Below are positions 7,453-18,149 of a stretch of 64,000 nt of DNA, piece by piece. The notes beneath the pieces were generated by a model, which saw only the letters and a program-made list of their open reading frames with translations, was not told the DNA's origin and made no database searches. Source of the DNA: Paenibacillus massiliensis 2301065 = DSM 16942 (lineage in GTDB: Bacteria; Bacillota; Bacilli; Paenibacillales; Paenibacillaceae); assembly GCF_000377505.1 (NCBI RefSeq), contig NZ_KB898189.1, positions 310,001 to 374,000 on the forward strand. The letters run 5' to 3'. The position numbers and the translations under genes were made by a program. Numbering within the stretch: position 1 is the first letter of the stretch; each line of letters starts with the position of its first letter.

Positions 7453-10149
7453 ATGAGATCAAGACTGAGGCAAGCATTCTCGCTGGTTCTGGCCATGGCT
7501 GTACTGCTTCCGACAGGCTTATGGACTCCCGCTGCTGAGGCGGCAGACCCTCCTGCTGTAGAGACGGTATACCATGAATCGTTTACTCAAGGCAAAGGCA
7601 TGGCTGTACAATCCGGAGGAGCCCACCTGACTCCTGTCACCGGAAAGGTCTTTAGCGGTAACGACGACGGAGCAGCTTTATACGTGAGCAACCGTCAGAA
7701 CAACTGGGATGCAGCGGACTTTCGCTTCAGCGACATGGGACTGGTGAATGGACGTACGTATACCGTCACAGTATCTGTCTATGTAGACCCTACAGTAGCT
7801 GTGCCTTCCGGTGCTCAAGCCTACCTCCAGACGGTCAGCAGCTATGCTTTGCTGGCTAACGCCAATTATGAAGCTGGCAAAGCCATTACGCTCACGAAGG
7901 AATTCACCGTGGACACCACCAAGGATACGACACTACGAGTCCAGTCCAACAGTAACGGCGCTTCTGTCCCCTTTTACATTGGAGATATTCTGGTCACACA
8001 GCAGGGTAATACCGGGGGCGAAAATCCACCACGACCACCTGCTCAGCCGTTCACACCTATTACCTTTGAAAATCAGACAGCCAGTGGATTCACTGGGCGG
8101 TCCGGCTCAGAGACACTAACGGTTACAAATGAAGCAAACCATACTTCTGGCGGTGGCTACGCACTGAAGGTCGAGGGTCGCAGCAGCACTTGGCATGGCC
8201 CTACCTTGCGGATCGAGCCTTATGTTGACCAGGGACACGAGTATACGATATCCGCATGGGTCAAGCTCATAGCTCCAGCCAGCGCGCAGCTTCAGCTTTC
8301 CTCCCAGATCGGTCAAGGCAGCAGCGCCAACTATGTCACGCTTGCGCCCAAGACGATTAGTACGAGTGACGGCTGGGTGCTGTTCGAAGGCTCCTACCGT
8401 TATAACAATGTCAGCAGTGAGTATTTGACAATATACATCGAGAGCGCGAGTAACAGCACGGCCTCCTTCTATATGGATGATATTAACCTCCGCAGGACAG
8501 GTTCCGGTCCGATTGTCATTGAAGACGACCTTACGCCCATCAAGGCAGCCTACCAGAATGAATTTCTGATTGGCAACGCTATTACTGCCGAGGATCTGAG
8601 TGGTGTCCGTCTGCAATTGCTGAAGCTGCATCATAATACGGCTACTGCAGGCAATGCCATGAAGCCAGATGCCTTGCAGCCCACCAAAGGGCAATTCACC
8701 TTCACAGCCGCTGATACTATGGTGAACAAGGTACTGGACGAGGGTATGCAAATGCATGGCCATGTGCTGGTATGGCATCAGCAATCCCCGGAATGGATGA
8801 ATACAAGACCGGATGCCCAGAACAACGCCATTCCATTGGGCCGCGAGGAAGCGCTAACCAATATGCGGACCCATATTCGCACGGTCATGGAGCACTTCGG
8901 TGATCGGGTCATCTCCTGGGATGTCGTGAACGAGGCTATGAGTGATAATCCTCCGAATCCGACCAATTGGGAAGCCTCCCTCCGCCAGTCCCCCTGGTAT
9001 CAGTCGATAGGCCCGGATTATGTCGAGCAAGCCTTCCTGGCAGCCCGTGAGGTGCTGGATGATCATCCAGAGTGGGATATCAAGCTGTATTACAATGACT
9101 ACAATGAAGATAACCAGAATAAGGCCCAAGCCATTGCCGGGATGGTTGAAGAGATCAACGACCGCTATGCACTTGCACATCCGGGTAAGCTGTTAATTGA
9201 CGGAATCGGCATGCAAGGTCATTACAATGTCAACACGAACCCGGAGAATGTAAGATTATCGCTGGAGCGGTTCATTAATCTCGGTGTGGAGGTTAGCATC
9301 ACGGAGCTGGATATTCAAGCTGGCAGCGACTATCAGCTTCCAGACAGACTTGCCAATGCCCAAGGGTTTCTTTACGCTCAGCTATTCAAGCTCTTCAAGG
9401 AGCATGCCGATGCCATCAAGCGCGTCACGATCTGGGGACTGGATGACGGCTCCAGCTGGCGCTCTTCCTCCAATCCGCTGCTATTCGATAAGAACCTGCA
9501 GGCCAAGCCTGCATACTACGGGGTCATTGACCCAGATAGCTTCATTGCCGAGCATGCCCCCGAGCCCATTCCTGCGCTTCAAGCTAACGTCGTCTACGGC
9601 ACACCTGTAATTGACGGGACCGCAGACGCAGTCTGGAGCTCAGCACCATCTATTCCCGTCAACCGCTACCAGACCGCATGGCAGGGAGCTACCGGAGTAG
9701 CGAAGGCACTCTGGGATGAGGATTACCTGTACGTGCTCATTCAGGTCAGCGACGCCCAGCTTGACAAGAGCAGCGCCAATGTCTGGGAGCAGGATTCCAT
9801 TGAAATATTCCTGGATGAGCGAAATGACAAGACGACCTTCTATCAAGAGGACGATGGGCAATATCGTGTGAACTATAACAATGAGGCTTCCTTCAATCCG
9901 ACCAGCATCGCGAATGGCTTCGTATCCGCTACCCAGGTATCAGGAACGAATTACACGGTGGAGGCCAAGATTCCGCTTCGGTCGATCACGCCGGTGAATG
10001 GCACGAAGCTCGGTTTTGACGTGCAGATCAATGACGCCAAGGACGGAGCCCGTCAGAGTGTGGCAACTTGGAATGATACAACTGGTAATGCATACATGGA
10101 CCCATCGGTGTTCGGTGTACTCACCCTGACCGGATACCCTGCTGATTAA
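7453..10149 (+). CDS. Secreted modular endo-1,4-beta-xylanase, GH10 with CBMs
   Basis: Extracellular enzyme that cuts internal beta-1,4 bonds of xylan. The chosen ATG at 7453 follows GAGGAG; a GTG at 7447 is an alternative. A signal peptide ends near AEAA (residue 30). Two carbohydrate-binding modules of the CBM22/CBM4_9 type follow (about residues 35-180 and 195-355), then the GH10 barrel (about 360-695), then a CBM9-like domain (about 705-898). The acid/base Glu is E494 in WDVVNEA and the nucleophile Glu is E618 in SITELDIQ. No S-layer anchor is seen, so the protein should be released. A cre-like site precedes it and a strong terminator follows. Products would feed the facing ABC operon. 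Confidence 0.95.
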   Translation: MRSRLRQAFSLVLAMAVLLPTGLWTPAAEAADPPAVETVYHESFTQGKGMAVQSGGAHLTPVTGKVFSGNDDGAALYVSNRQNNWDAADFRFSDMGLVNGRTYTVTVSVYVDPTVAVPSGAQAYLQTVSSYALLANANYEAGKAITLTKEFTVDTTKDTTLRVQSNSNGASVPFYIGDILVTQQGNTGGENPPRPPAQPFTPITFENQTASGFTGRSGSETLTVTNEANHTSGGGYALKVEGRSSTWHGPTLRIEPYVDQGHEYTISAWVKLIAPASAQLQLSSQIGQGSSANYVTLAPKTISTSDGWVLFEGSYRYNNVSSEYLTIYIESASNSTASFYMDDINLRRTGSGPIVIEDDLTPIKAAYQNEFLIGNAITAEDLSGVRLQLLKLHHNTATAGNAMKPDALQPTKGQFTFTAADTMVNKVLDEGMQMHGHVLVWHQQSPEWMNTRPDAQNNAIPLGREEALTNMRTHIRTVMEHFGDRVISWDVVNEAMSDNPPNPTNWEASLRQSPWYQSIGPDYVEQAFLAAREVLDDHPEWDIKLYYNDYNEDNQNKAQAIAGMVEEINDRYALAHPGKLLIDGIGMQGHYNVNTNPENVRLSLERFINLGVEVSITELDIQAGSDYQLPDRLANAQGFLYAQLFKLFKEHADAIKRVTIWGLDDGSSWRSSSNPLLFDKNLQAKPAYYGVIDPDSFIAEHAPEPIPALQANVVYGTPVIDGTADAVWSSAPSIPVNRYQTAWQGATGVAKALWDEDYLYVLIQVSDAQLDKSSANVWEQDSIEIFLDERNDKTTFYQEDDGQYRVNYNNEASFNPTSIANGFVSATQVSGTNYTVEAKIPLRSITPVNGTKLGFDVQINDAKDGARQSVATWNDTTGNAYMDPSVFGVLTLTGYPAD

Positions 10150-10199
10150 TCCACACTGCCATTCATAGCTCGCGGAAAAAGAGCTTCATATTGCATAAC

Positions 10200-10254
10200 A
10201 AATCGCAGCAAGCTGGCATCGGTATTCCATCGGCGCCGGCTTGCTGCGATTTTC
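10200..10254. terminator. Terminator between xylanase and ABC operon
   Basis: Stem of about 17 bp (AATCGCAGCAAGC paired with GCTTGCTGCGATT plus a GGC/GCC extension), followed by TTTTC. It lies between converging genes and can serve both. Confidence 0.85.
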
Positions 10255-10315
10255 ATTTGCCACTTGCGATTTTATTTGCCACTATAGTGAATTAACTAAC
10301 GGACATAACTGAGAA

Positions 10316-11152
10316 TCAGCCCTTAACCGATCCTGCCAGTCCGGAAACAAAATATCTCTGGAATAGCAGGTAGACACACAAGGTAGGAATTATGGAGATC
10401 AGCACCCCCGCGTTCAGCAGCGTATAGTCGGTTGAGTGCTCACCCTTAAAGGCAAGCAGCCCGGTTGTAATCGTCTTCATCGTATCCTTGGTGATGAAAA
10501 TCTGCGCAAGCAAAAACTCATTCCAGGTCGCCATAAAGTCAAAGATGACAAGCGTGGCGATGGCCGGCATGGACAACGGTAAAATGATCCGTAAGAATTT
10601 CCCCATATCCCCGCATCCGTCGATTAAGGCAGATTCATCGATTTCCTTCGGAATGGTACGGAAGAAGCCGCGCAAAATCAGAATGCCAAACGGAATCCCG
10701 AATCCGACATAAACGAGAAAGATCCCGGGATACGTGCTAACAAGATGCGTTTTGTTCAGAAATATATTCAAGGGTACAAGTGTGGCCTGCATCGGGATCA
10801 TCATGCCGATCAGGAAAAAGGCAAACAACGAATTACTCCATTTAAAATTCAGCCTGGTCAGGGCAAACGCCGCGAGCGCTTCGATCAGTATGCCCAAGGG
10901 AACCTTGACGAGACAGATGAAAAGCGTATTTTTCATATACATGCTCATTTTGCCCTGGTCCCACGCCTTCAGAAAGTTATCCCACTGAAATTGTTCAGGG
11001 AGCGCGTAGAAGGGGCTGGTCATCAGATCCGCTCTCGATTTCAGCGCAGTGAAGGCGATGAACAGGACCGGGATTAAGAACATGGCCGCCAAAACAATCA
11101 GGAATACGTACCGTAGTACGGTCACTGCCGGATGGACTCTCAGTTCCTCCAT
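10316..11152 (-). CDS. Sugar ABC transporter permease, MalG type
   Basis: Inner-membrane permease of 278 residues for oligosaccharide import. Six hydrophobic segments are visible. The ATPase-contact EAA loop reads IDESALIDGCGDMGKFLRII, ending in LPLSMP. The C-terminal GLAGSVKG is usual for this family. It is the last gene of an operon with the MalF-like permease 24 bp upstream. No ATPase gene is present, as is common for this class, where a shared MsmX-like ATPase elsewhere serves many importers. The start has only a weak binding site. Confidence 0.9.
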   Translation of the reverse strand: MEELRVHPAVTVLRYVFLIVLAAMFLIPVLFIAFTALKSRADLMTSPFYALPEQFQWDNFLKAWDQGKMSMYMKNTLFICLVKVPLGILIEALAAFALTRLNFKWSNSLFAFFLIGMMIPMQATLVPLNIFLNKTHLVSTYPGIFLVYVGFGIPFGILILRGFFRTIPKEIDESALIDGCGDMGKFLRIILPLSMPAIATLVIFDFMATWNEFLLAQIFITKDTMKTITTGLLAFKGEHSTDYTLLNAGVLISIIPTLCVYLLFQRYFVSGLAGSVKG

Positions 11153-11176
11153 GCTGCACCACTCACTTTCCGCACA

Positions 11177-12052
11177 TTATACATAAGATTTCTTCGTCGT
11201 GTAGTACACATAGGGAATGATGATGGTCATGGAAATCAATACAAGAATGAAGGCGATGGCCGAGCCCATTCCGATATTCGCAAACTTGAACGTCTGGGCG
11301 TACATCCATGACGAGAGCACCTGAGTGCTTTCGGCGGGCCCGCCGCCGGTCATGCCGTAAATAATGTCATACACTTTCATGGAAGCAATCAGCGTCGTGG
11401 CTATCACAATCACAAATGTTTCGCGCAACAGCGGCAGCGTGATATAGAAAAAAGACTGATAAGGTCTTGCTCCGTCGATTAAAGCCGCCTCATACGGATC
11501 CTGCGGAATGCTCTGCAGTCCTGCCAGGAAAAGAACCATAGGCTGTCCGATGCCCTGCCACATGGCCGCTACAAATACTGCGTACAGCGCTATATCCGGC
11601 TCTGCCAGCCAGGCGTGTTGCCAGCTCTCTAATCCCAGTAAAGCGAGCATTTTATTGACAAATCCCTGCGTCGGATTGTAGATCCAGGTCCAGCCAGTTG
11701 CCACAACAATCCCCGACAATACATATGGAAAGTAGAATACGCCGCGGAAAAAGATCCGCCCCTTCAGCTTCTTGTTCAGCAGCAGCGCCAGTCCCAGGCC
11801 AGCCCCCATAATCAAGGTCAGAGAACCGATCATCCAGAACAGATTGTTTTTCAGCGCTCTCATGAACACGGTATCCTGTGTGAACAGTTCGACATAGTTG
11901 TCTAAGCCTACAAACTCCTTATGGGGTGCAACTCCATTCCAACTGAAAAAACTGAGAAAAAAGGTGTATACCGCCGGCACAAAGATAACAGTTAAGTAAA
12001 TGATTAAAGCAGGCAGCAGGAACAGCCACGGCTTAAGCATTCTTGTTGTCAT
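11177..12052 (-). CDS. Sugar ABC transporter permease, MalF type
   Basis: Membrane partner of the MalG-like permease, 291 residues with about six hydrophobic segments. The EAA loop reads DPYEAALIDGARPYQSFFYI, ending ITLPLL. The ATG has AAAGGGGAG 6 nt upstream. It lies 90 bp after the binding-protein gene. The substrate is likely a plant cell-wall oligosaccharide, judged from the glycosidase in the same operon and the xylanase next to it. Confidence 0.9.
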   Translation of the reverse strand: MTTRMLKPWLFLLPALIIYLTVIFVPAVYTFFLSFFSWNGVAPHKEFVGLDNYVELFTQDTVFMRALKNNLFWMIGSLTLIMGAGLGLALLLNKKLKGRIFFRGVFYFPYVLSGIVVATGWTWIYNPTQGFVNKMLALLGLESWQHAWLAEPDIALYAVFVAAMWQGIGQPMVLFLAGLQSIPQDPYEAALIDGARPYQSFFYITLPLLRETFVIVIATTLIASMKVYDIIYGMTGGGPAESTQVLSSWMYAQTFKFANIGMGSAIAFILVLISMTIIIPYVYYTTKKSYV

Positions 12053-12142
12053 GCCATTCTCCCCTTTCTACACCAATCGCGGCAGCAGGAAGCTCCTGCT
12101 GCCGCCTTGCCCGATTCAATCCAGGCGGTAAGATCCTGATCA

Positions 12143-13435
12143 TCATTTCTGTTTGCTTTTGTACGCAGACACGGCGTTCTCCATGTTTTCGGCAGCCTGC
12201 TGTGGTGTCCACTCGTCTAGAGCCACTTTATCCTGTGCTTCGAACAGCTTCTGCACCACCTCCTGCGGAAGAGCCTGGTCAGTAATCAGGAAACCACCAT
12301 CCTCAGCGCTGTCCAGCAGCGGCTGAAGATGCGGTGTCTCTTCCGAGACCGTGAAGCCCAGCGTGGCCGGAGAACCGTAATCATTGATATATTTATTGAC
12401 CGTCTCAACACTCGTTAAATACTCCCCAAGCTTGATGGCCGCTTCTTGCTTCGCAGCGTCGGATGCGCCGTTGATCTGCAGCATTTCCGCGAACACGGAT
12501 GCGCGTGCCGGCGTTTGTTCTGTCGGAAATTTGAAGACATCAAATTGTGCCGGATCAAAGCCATTTTCACTAATGGTACCGTCAAACCAGGTGCCCTCGT
12601 TAATAATTGCCGCCGATTGCTGGTAAAACAACATTTCGGCTTCACTTGGGTCCAATGAGGAATAACCCATCGGGAAGTAGCCCTTGTCCGTATATTCTTT
12701 AATCTTTTCAAATGTCTTAACGACCGCCGGATCGTTCCATGACGCTTCCAGACGGTTCAGCTTGTCATGCAGCTCCGGACCGCCAAAATGTTCGAGCAAT
12801 TGCTCGGTCAGCCGCATCGTATGCCATCCGCCCTTGCTGCCGAAAGCCAGAGGGGTCATCCCGCTATCCTTTAGCGTTTGCAGTTGCGACTCGAATTCGG
12901 CAAATGTTGCAGGCGCTTTCAAGTTTAGCTTTTGATAGCTTTCCTTCGAGTACCACATGCCCAGTACATTCAAATGCAGCGGAAAACCGGAAACTTTCCC
13001 GTCATAAGTAGACATATCAATAGCGGTCTGATTGAATTTTTCGGACCATTTATTATCCTTCGCCACCTGAGTCAAATCCATCGTCATGCCATTTTCCGGG
13101 TAAAAAGAACCCAACGTGCCGCCCCAGGTAAACCACATATCCGGCAGTGTCTTTGAGCTTGCCGCTACCTTGAGGGTTTCTTTAAACGGGTCCACCTCAT
13201 ACTGGGTAAGCTCCACGTCAATATCCGGGTTAGCGCTTTCAAAATCTTCAACCGCGGACTTCAGCCATGACCAGCCCGTATTCAGTGTCCACAAAGATAT
13301 ACTGACCTTGGGGCTGCCAGAGGATGAGCCCTCTTGGCTTTGTTGAGCTGCATCCGAAGAACTTGAAGAACATCCCACCACACTTGTAACTACAAGCAGA
13401 ACACTAGCCAGCAACGCAACCCATTTTTTCATCAT
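12143..13435 (-). CDS. Extracellular sugar-binding lipoprotein (family 1)
   Basis: Surface lipoprotein that captures oligosaccharide for the two permeases. The ATG at 13435 follows GGGGGA by 5 nt. The signal ends in the lipobox VVGC, followed by a Ser-rich linker. The mature part has the family pattern: ISLWTLNTG near the N-terminus, DFESANPDIDVELTQYE, then IINEGTWFDG late in the chain. The predicted length is 430 residues, normal for the family. It sits 10 bp after the glycosidase gene, so the two are surely cotranscribed. Confidence 0.92.
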   Translation of the reverse strand: MMKKWVALLASVLLVVTSVVGCSSSSSDAAQQSQEGSSSGSPKVSISLWTLNTGWSWLKSAVEDFESANPDIDVELTQYEVDPFKETLKVAASSKTLPDMWFTWGGTLGSFYPENGMTMDLTQVAKDNKWSEKFNQTAIDMSTYDGKVSGFPLHLNVLGMWYSKESYQKLNLKAPATFAEFESQLQTLKDSGMTPLAFGSKGGWHTMRLTEQLLEHFGGPELHDKLNRLEASWNDPAVVKTFEKIKEYTDKGYFPMGYSSLDPSEAEMLFYQQSAAIINEGTWFDGTISENGFDPAQFDVFKFPTEQTPARASVFAEMLQINGASDAAKQEAAIKLGEYLTSVETVNKYINDYGSPATLGFTVSEETPHLQPLLDSAEDGGFLITDQALPQEVVQKLFEAQDKVALDEWTPQQAAENMENAVSAYKSKQK

Positions 13436-13445
13436 GTATGTCCCC

Positions 13446-14936
13446 CTATGCTTTATCGTTGATAGCTTGAATACGAAGTGCTTGGTAAGGCTTGCCAGGC
13501 AATTCCACACGGCATGTTCCTTCATATGTCCCTGGCAACGGAGTAATCGTCATGTTCCATGTATCGATCAGGTCAATGGTACAAGCGACACCCTCCGCTA
13601 GCGGCAGAATGCGAAATCCCGGACGGCTTGACCCAAAATACACGAGGTAATATTCGCCGTCCACCCCACCCGCCGCAGTATCCCATTGAAAGTCGGCGCT
13701 CAAGCGCCCGAGCTGTGGTCCAGCTTCAATAATACGGCGGAGAAACTGGATTCTGGACGGGCTTTCTCCATGCAGTGTTCCTCCGTGCGACCACCAGATG
13801 ATATTGTCTTCGTGCAGAAAGGTCTCCCCGTGCGTAACATAACCGCCGTTCAGCATACCTTCCCAGAAGCATTCCACCATCCGTTCCGCCGTGATGTTGC
13901 CCCAGCCGTGATTCAGATTTCCTTCATAGCGGCATTCGTCCACGACAATGGGCTTCCGGTAGGTCTCCTGCCATTCCTTTACAAAATGAAGATCATGGTG
14001 CTGGATGCTCGCATGTGTAACCCAAGGCTTGCCATGATCATACCAATGCAGGTTGCTGCGGTAATGGATGCCCGGATGATGCCAGTTGTGAATGGACCGG
14101 AGGTGACTGTAAGCATCTCGCTCCTGAATGATTCTGAAGAACCGATCCCAATCCCGTATCGTTTTCGCTTTCATCAGGTCGAACTCGTTGGCCAGCGACC
14201 ACCAGATGTTGCGAAATGCCGAGAGGCGGGCGACGGCATAGCGCAGATAAAAATCGTCAGTCTCGGGGCTCATCTCCGCAAATCCCCACCGATCATAAGG
14301 ATGAAAAAGGATGAGGTCGACCTCGATGCCAAGCCGCTGCAGATCCTCAATCCGGCGTTCAAGGTGCCGCCAATATGCGGAATTGAAGGCTGTGAAATCC
14401 CAGCCATCTTCCAGAGACCCTGCAAACGGGTACAATGCCGGTTCGTTCAAATTGTAATCATAGTGCTTCGGAAAAACGCACATTCGCATTTTATTAAAAG
14501 CGCCCGCTTCAGCCAGACTGCGAAGGGTGAGGTCCTGTAGCTCTTCGCTTTGGTGATTCCATACATAACTTGTGGTTCCGAAGGGAAAGAAGGGTGTGCT
14601 GTCGGCATAGGCAAAATGTACCTCGCGATCCACTCCAACGGGTCCGTGATTTCCGGCTGAAGGTTCAACACATTTGAACGTGCCCTGAACAAGATTCAAT
14701 TCAGACACATTGCTAACCGTCTCATAAGACCATGTTCCTACAGCATCCGGCATGAAACGCACACGGTAAGAGCCTTCCCCGTCATAGAAACCGTCCACCT
14801 CAACGGTGCGGTGTCCCTGGCTGAAGCGTGCTCCGATCGCCACATCCGTAAAGGGATTACCGTCCTTCGGTCCGGGAAGTAGCAGATCAAATCTCCCCCA
14901 ACGTTCAATTTCCGGCGTGTTCGCTAATTCCTGCAT
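13446..14936 (-). CDS. Cytoplasmic glycoside hydrolase with DUF5060 domain
   Basis: Putative glycosidase of 496 residues without a signal peptide, so it would act on imported oligosaccharides. Residues 10-90 look like the beta-sandwich DUF5060 domain (DGFYDGEGSYRVRFMPDAVGTWSY). Residues 105-420 look like a clan GH-A barrel: likely acid/base E251 in SLANEFD and likely nucleophile E334 in VVDECRYEG. The last 70 residues form a second small beta domain. Proteins of this layout act on plant polysaccharide side chains, but the exact bond is not known. It lies between the response regulator and the binding protein, in the same direction. Confidence 0.82.
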   Translation of the reverse strand: MQELANTPEIERWGRFDLLLPGPKDGNPFTDVAIGARFSQGHRTVEVDGFYDGEGSYRVRFMPDAVGTWSYETVSNVSELNLVQGTFKCVEPSAGNHGPVGVDREVHFAYADSTPFFPFGTTSYVWNHQSEELQDLTLRSLAEAGAFNKMRMCVFPKHYDYNLNEPALYPFAGSLEDGWDFTAFNSAYWRHLERRIEDLQRLGIEVDLILFHPYDRWGFAEMSPETDDFYLRYAVARLSAFRNIWWSLANEFDLMKAKTIRDWDRFFRIIQERDAYSHLRSIHNWHHPGIHYRSNLHWYDHGKPWVTHASIQHHDLHFVKEWQETYRKPIVVDECRYEGNLNHGWGNITAERMVECFWEGMLNGGYVTHGETFLHEDNIIWWSHGGTLHGESPSRIQFLRRIIEAGPQLGRLSADFQWDTAAGGVDGEYYLVYFGSSRPGFRILPLAEGVACTIDLIDTWNMTITPLPGTYEGTCRVELPGKPYQALRIQAINDKA

Positions 14937-15151
14937 TACCTGATTCGCCCCTTTCTCTTCTGGTCATTCAACCTCTTGCACCATTCATTTTAATGATTAA
15001 CTTCTGGTGGTAGTAGCGGGCGAATCGGCTTTTTCATATGTGATTTTGACGTGTACGCAGATGCTGCGGATGCTTCCGGTCCCGACAATAGATGATTTTT
15101 GCGAAATCATACGTTTTTTTAACTTGCATCGGTATGCTTGCCGGCTCCGGA

Positions 15152-16330
15152 TCATTGATTGCGGTACTCAAGAGGGGTGAGTCCGATACGGTCCTTGAAC
15201 AGCTTGCTGAAATAATGAGGGTTGCTGTACCCGAGATCGGACGCAATCTCATACACCTTGCGGCTGGTCTCGCGCAGCATTTTTTGAGCGATCTCCATTT
15301 TGTTGCGTATGATGTAATCACTGAAATTCTCACCAATTTCCTTAAGAAAAATCCTGCTCAAGTAGCCCGGACTAACATGGATGGATTCACCGACCTTGGC
15401 CAGGGTAACATCCTCCAGAAGATGCCGGTCCACATATTCTTTAGCCCTGCGCACAATAAAGCTGTCGCTCTGTTCATTGCGGGGAAAATGCAAAAGCGCA
15501 GACATATAGGCGTCGGGCAAGCCGGAAATATCCCTGCATGCAGAAGATGCACAAGCAAAGATCAGAGGGACGTTCAACAGCTCAAGCACCTTCTGCCGCA
15601 AACCGTTCAGATAGCTTTGCATATCACCATTCCCGGTATGGGAACGGACAGGAACAATCCAGATCATTTCACGGAAGTTCCTGTGAAATACCAGACCTCC
15701 CCAGTCCTTTACCGTCAGCTTGCCAACGAGATGCAAAATGGAAAGAAATCGCAGTTGCTCCGCATCTTCCTCTTCCTGAACCGCATCGCATCTTTTACGG
15801 ATAATCGCCAGTTCATAACCCTCCTTGAAGGATTCGTCCGCCAGCTCGGGCAGGAGCTGCAATGGCTTCGCCGGAAATGTAAAAGGATCCAGCAACGATA
15901 GAAAAAGCTCGTTTTTTTCTTCTTCTGTGCGCCGCGGCGGCTCATTAGGGGTCAATGTAAAACGAGAAATGACCTTTTGAATCGTGTCCGCGATTTCAGC
16001 TTCATCCATAGTAGGTTTATGCAGATAATCGGCTGCTCCCAGCCGAAGGGCCTCCCTTACGTAGGAAAAAGTATCGTAGCTGCTTAAGAAAATAACTTGG
16101 ATCTCCGGTTGTCTGTGCCTGATTTTTTGCGCCAGTTCAATCCCGTCCATACCGGGCATCCGGATATCGGTCATGACCAAGTGAATGCTTTCTTCTTCCA
16201 AAATCCGCAGCGCTTCTTCACCGTCGGCGGCCTCGGCCCTCCAGCATATTCCAAATTTTTCCCAATCAAGCATATAACGCAGTCCCATTCTGACAATGGA
16301 TTCATCATCAACGACCAACAGATTCCACAT
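15152..16330 (-). CDS. YesN-like response regulator with AraC output domain
   Basis: Cytoplasmic response regulator of 392 residues. The receiver domain (1-120) has the acidic pair DDE near the start, phospho-acceptor Asp in VMTDIRMPGMDG and Lys in YLHKP. A middle linker lacks known motifs. The AraC DNA-binding domain (about 290-392) has VGESIHVSPGYLSRIFLKE and YEIASDLGYSNPHYFSKLFK. The start overlaps the kinase gene by 23 nt. It should activate the sugar-uptake operon downstream, from which it is separated by 215 bp. Confidence 0.92.
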   Translation of the reverse strand: MWNLLVVDDESIVRMGLRYMLDWEKFGICWRAEAADGEEALRILEEESIHLVMTDIRMPGMDGIELAQKIRHRQPEIQVIFLSSYDTFSYVREALRLGAADYLHKPTMDEAEIADTIQKVISRFTLTPNEPPRRTEEEKNELFLSLLDPFTFPAKPLQLLPELADESFKEGYELAIIRKRCDAVQEEEDAEQLRFLSILHLVGKLTVKDWGGLVFHRNFREMIWIVPVRSHTGNGDMQSYLNGLRQKVLELLNVPLIFACASSACRDISGLPDAYMSALLHFPRNEQSDSFIVRRAKEYVDRHLLEDVTLAKVGESIHVSPGYLSRIFLKEIGENFSDYIIRNKMEIAQKMLRETSRKVYEIASDLGYSNPHYFSKLFKDRIGLTPLEYRNQ

Positions 16331-18149
16331 CTCTGTCTCCCCCTGTCTCTGATCCTGCTGCTTTCAGTGGTATTTTAACAATAGCCCGGGTCAAATCCCC
16401 GCTCCGCTCTACCAACAATCCATAGGGTTCGCCAAACCTAAGAAGGATCCGTTCGTGTACATTGCACAGACCGATATGAACAGAGCTCCCTTCTCCATCG
16501 CTGCCCCCTTTTTTTTCCTCATCTCCGTCCTCTTCCCGTAGCAGAATCTCTTTGCCGGAAAAGCCTCTGCCGTCATCTGCAATTTCAATGAACAGCGCTC
16601 CGCTCTCCGCATCCGGTCTTGCCGCAATGGAAATGCGCAGGATTCTATCCAGCCCTTTAGCTCCGTGAAAGATCGAGTTTTCCAGCAGCGGCTGTAGCAG
16701 CATGGGTGGAATGGGCACGTGCAAACACTCGTGCGGAATATCCCACTGTATCGAAAAAACGCCGGTGTATCTTAAATCCATCAAAGCGGCATAATCCTGC
16801 AGCAGTCGAATCTCCTCATCCAGCGTAACGAGCTCGCTGTCCAGCTTCATATTCACCTGCAGCAGCTTAGCCAGCGCTTGCAGCAATTTGGCAATATGGG
16901 ACGATTGCTGCAGTATGGCCAGCATGCGGATGGAATTCAGCGTATTATACAGAAAATGCGGCTGTATGCGTGCCCGCAATGCGTAGAGTTCGGCATTGCG
17001 CTTCTGGCGCTCCTTCTCTTCAATGGAATGCACCAGCTTGTCGAGACGGCTGACCATCATGTGATAGCTGTTTTCCAGCCGCCTCATTTCGTTATCCTCC
17101 CCTACAGGTGCAGGGGCTTTGAAATTTCCCTGCTCAACCTCGCGCATAGAGCGAATCAAGCGGTTGATTGGCCTCGACAGCCTTCTCGCAAGCAGCCAGG
17201 AAATGGCCGCTGAACAAATCACCGCTGCCACCGCTACAAGGAACGTAAAATAGCTGATAGAACGGTTGCCAGCCAGCAGCTCTTCACGATTAACTCCCAG
17301 ATACACCTTCCACCCCAAGTAACCGCTTTCAAGAAAAACGCCGCTGTATTCCTCCTGACCATGATCCCCGGACCCTGCGGCCTCCCAGCTGCCCCGCTGC
17401 CTATTGGTACCGATGGACAGCTGTCTGGACGCAAGGACAGGATCGGATGCATAAATAACATTTCGGTTCTGATCCAGGACGGTCACCTTCACGGTCGGGA
17501 GCTCCAGCGTCTCCACAAATTTGGGAATAAAATCGGGACTGATGAAGATAGCCATCACAGCCAGCGGTTGATATTCCTCGTCCATCAGCAGGCGAGAGCC
17601 GATCAGGGCAGAGAATGACCCTTCTTTAAACTGGTCGATCTCCCGCACCCCGCTAATGACAAAACCGCCCCGCTGCGCAAGCGTCTGTTGATACCAATCT
17701 TGATCTGTAACCTTTTCTTTGAGATTAATGACCGTATTTCCGCTCAAGCGATAGCCGTTGACGGTCCCGTTCATACCGTAGATCATCAGTCCCTTAATCG
17801 ATGAGTTTATGGAAGGATAGGCGCCCATGAGCCGGGCCATCGTTCTCTGCGCCTTGATTTCCGCTGTTCCCCACTGCTCCTTGGCCAAATAAGGCTGGTT
17901 TAAAAAGCTGAAAATGTCCGGCAAATAATACGGAATCATTGTAAACCGGTCAAAGTCCCTGATCTGGCGTTCAATAGATGTATTCAACTGAGCCAGAATC
18001 ACATTCAGATCCTGCTCGTTCCGGGCCTGCAGCATCATAGAGGATTTACGGTAGGCCATCGTCCCGATCAACAGCGCCGGAATACTGCTCAGGAGTATGA
18101 ACACAACAAATAGTTTGGTTTGAAACCGGATATTGGACAATTTCTGCAT
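16308..18149 (-). CDS. YesM-like sensor histidine kinase
   Basis: Membrane kinase of 613 residues. A transmembrane segment at 12-32 and another near 300-320 flank an extracellular sensor region that should perceive sugar or a loaded binding protein. A HAMP domain follows (ARRLSRPINRLIRSM). The phospho-acceptor His is in RIQPHFLYNTLNSIR, and the ATPase N and G boxes are LLENSIFHGAKG and DDGRGF. The ATG has an AAGAGGTGAG site. It forms a two-gene unit with the YesN-like regulator. Confidence 0.92.
   Translation of the reverse strand: MQKLSNIRFQTKLFVVFILLSSIPALLIGTMAYRKSSMMLQARNEQDLNVILAQLNTSIERQIRDFDRFTMIPYYLPDIFSFLNQPYLAKEQWGTAEIKAQRTMARLMGAYPSINSSIKGLMIYGMNGTVNGYRLSGNTVINLKEKVTDQDWYQQTLAQRGGFVISGVREIDQFKEGSFSALIGSRLLMDEEYQPLAVMAIFISPDFIPKFVETLELPTVKVTVLDQNRNVIYASDPVLASRQLSIGTNRQRGSWEAAGSGDHGQEEYSGVFLESGYLGWKVYLGVNREELLAGNRSISYFTFLVAVAAVICSAAISWLLARRLSRPINRLIRSMREVEQGNFKAPAPVGEDNEMRRLENSYHMMVSRLDKLVHSIEEKERQKRNAELYALRARIQPHFLYNTLNSIRMLAILQQSSHIAKLLQALAKLLQVNMKLDSELVTLDEEIRLLQDYAALMDLRYTGVFSIQWDIPHECLHVPIPPMLLQPLLENSIFHGAKGLDRILRISIAARPDAESGALFIEIADDGRGFSGKEILLREEDGDEEKKGGSDGEGSSVHIGLCNVHERILLRFGEPYGLLVERSGDLTRAIVKIPLKAAGSETGGDRDVESVGR

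Noticed and set aside
13686..14540. 284-codon rightward frame inside the DUF5060 glycosidase
   Set aside because: It is a shadow of a well-supported leftward gene and lacks a start signal.
15099..15121. Hairpin followed by seven T on the plus strand
   Set aside because: No rightward gene ends before it; the neighbouring genes run leftward, so it cannot be assigned as their terminator.
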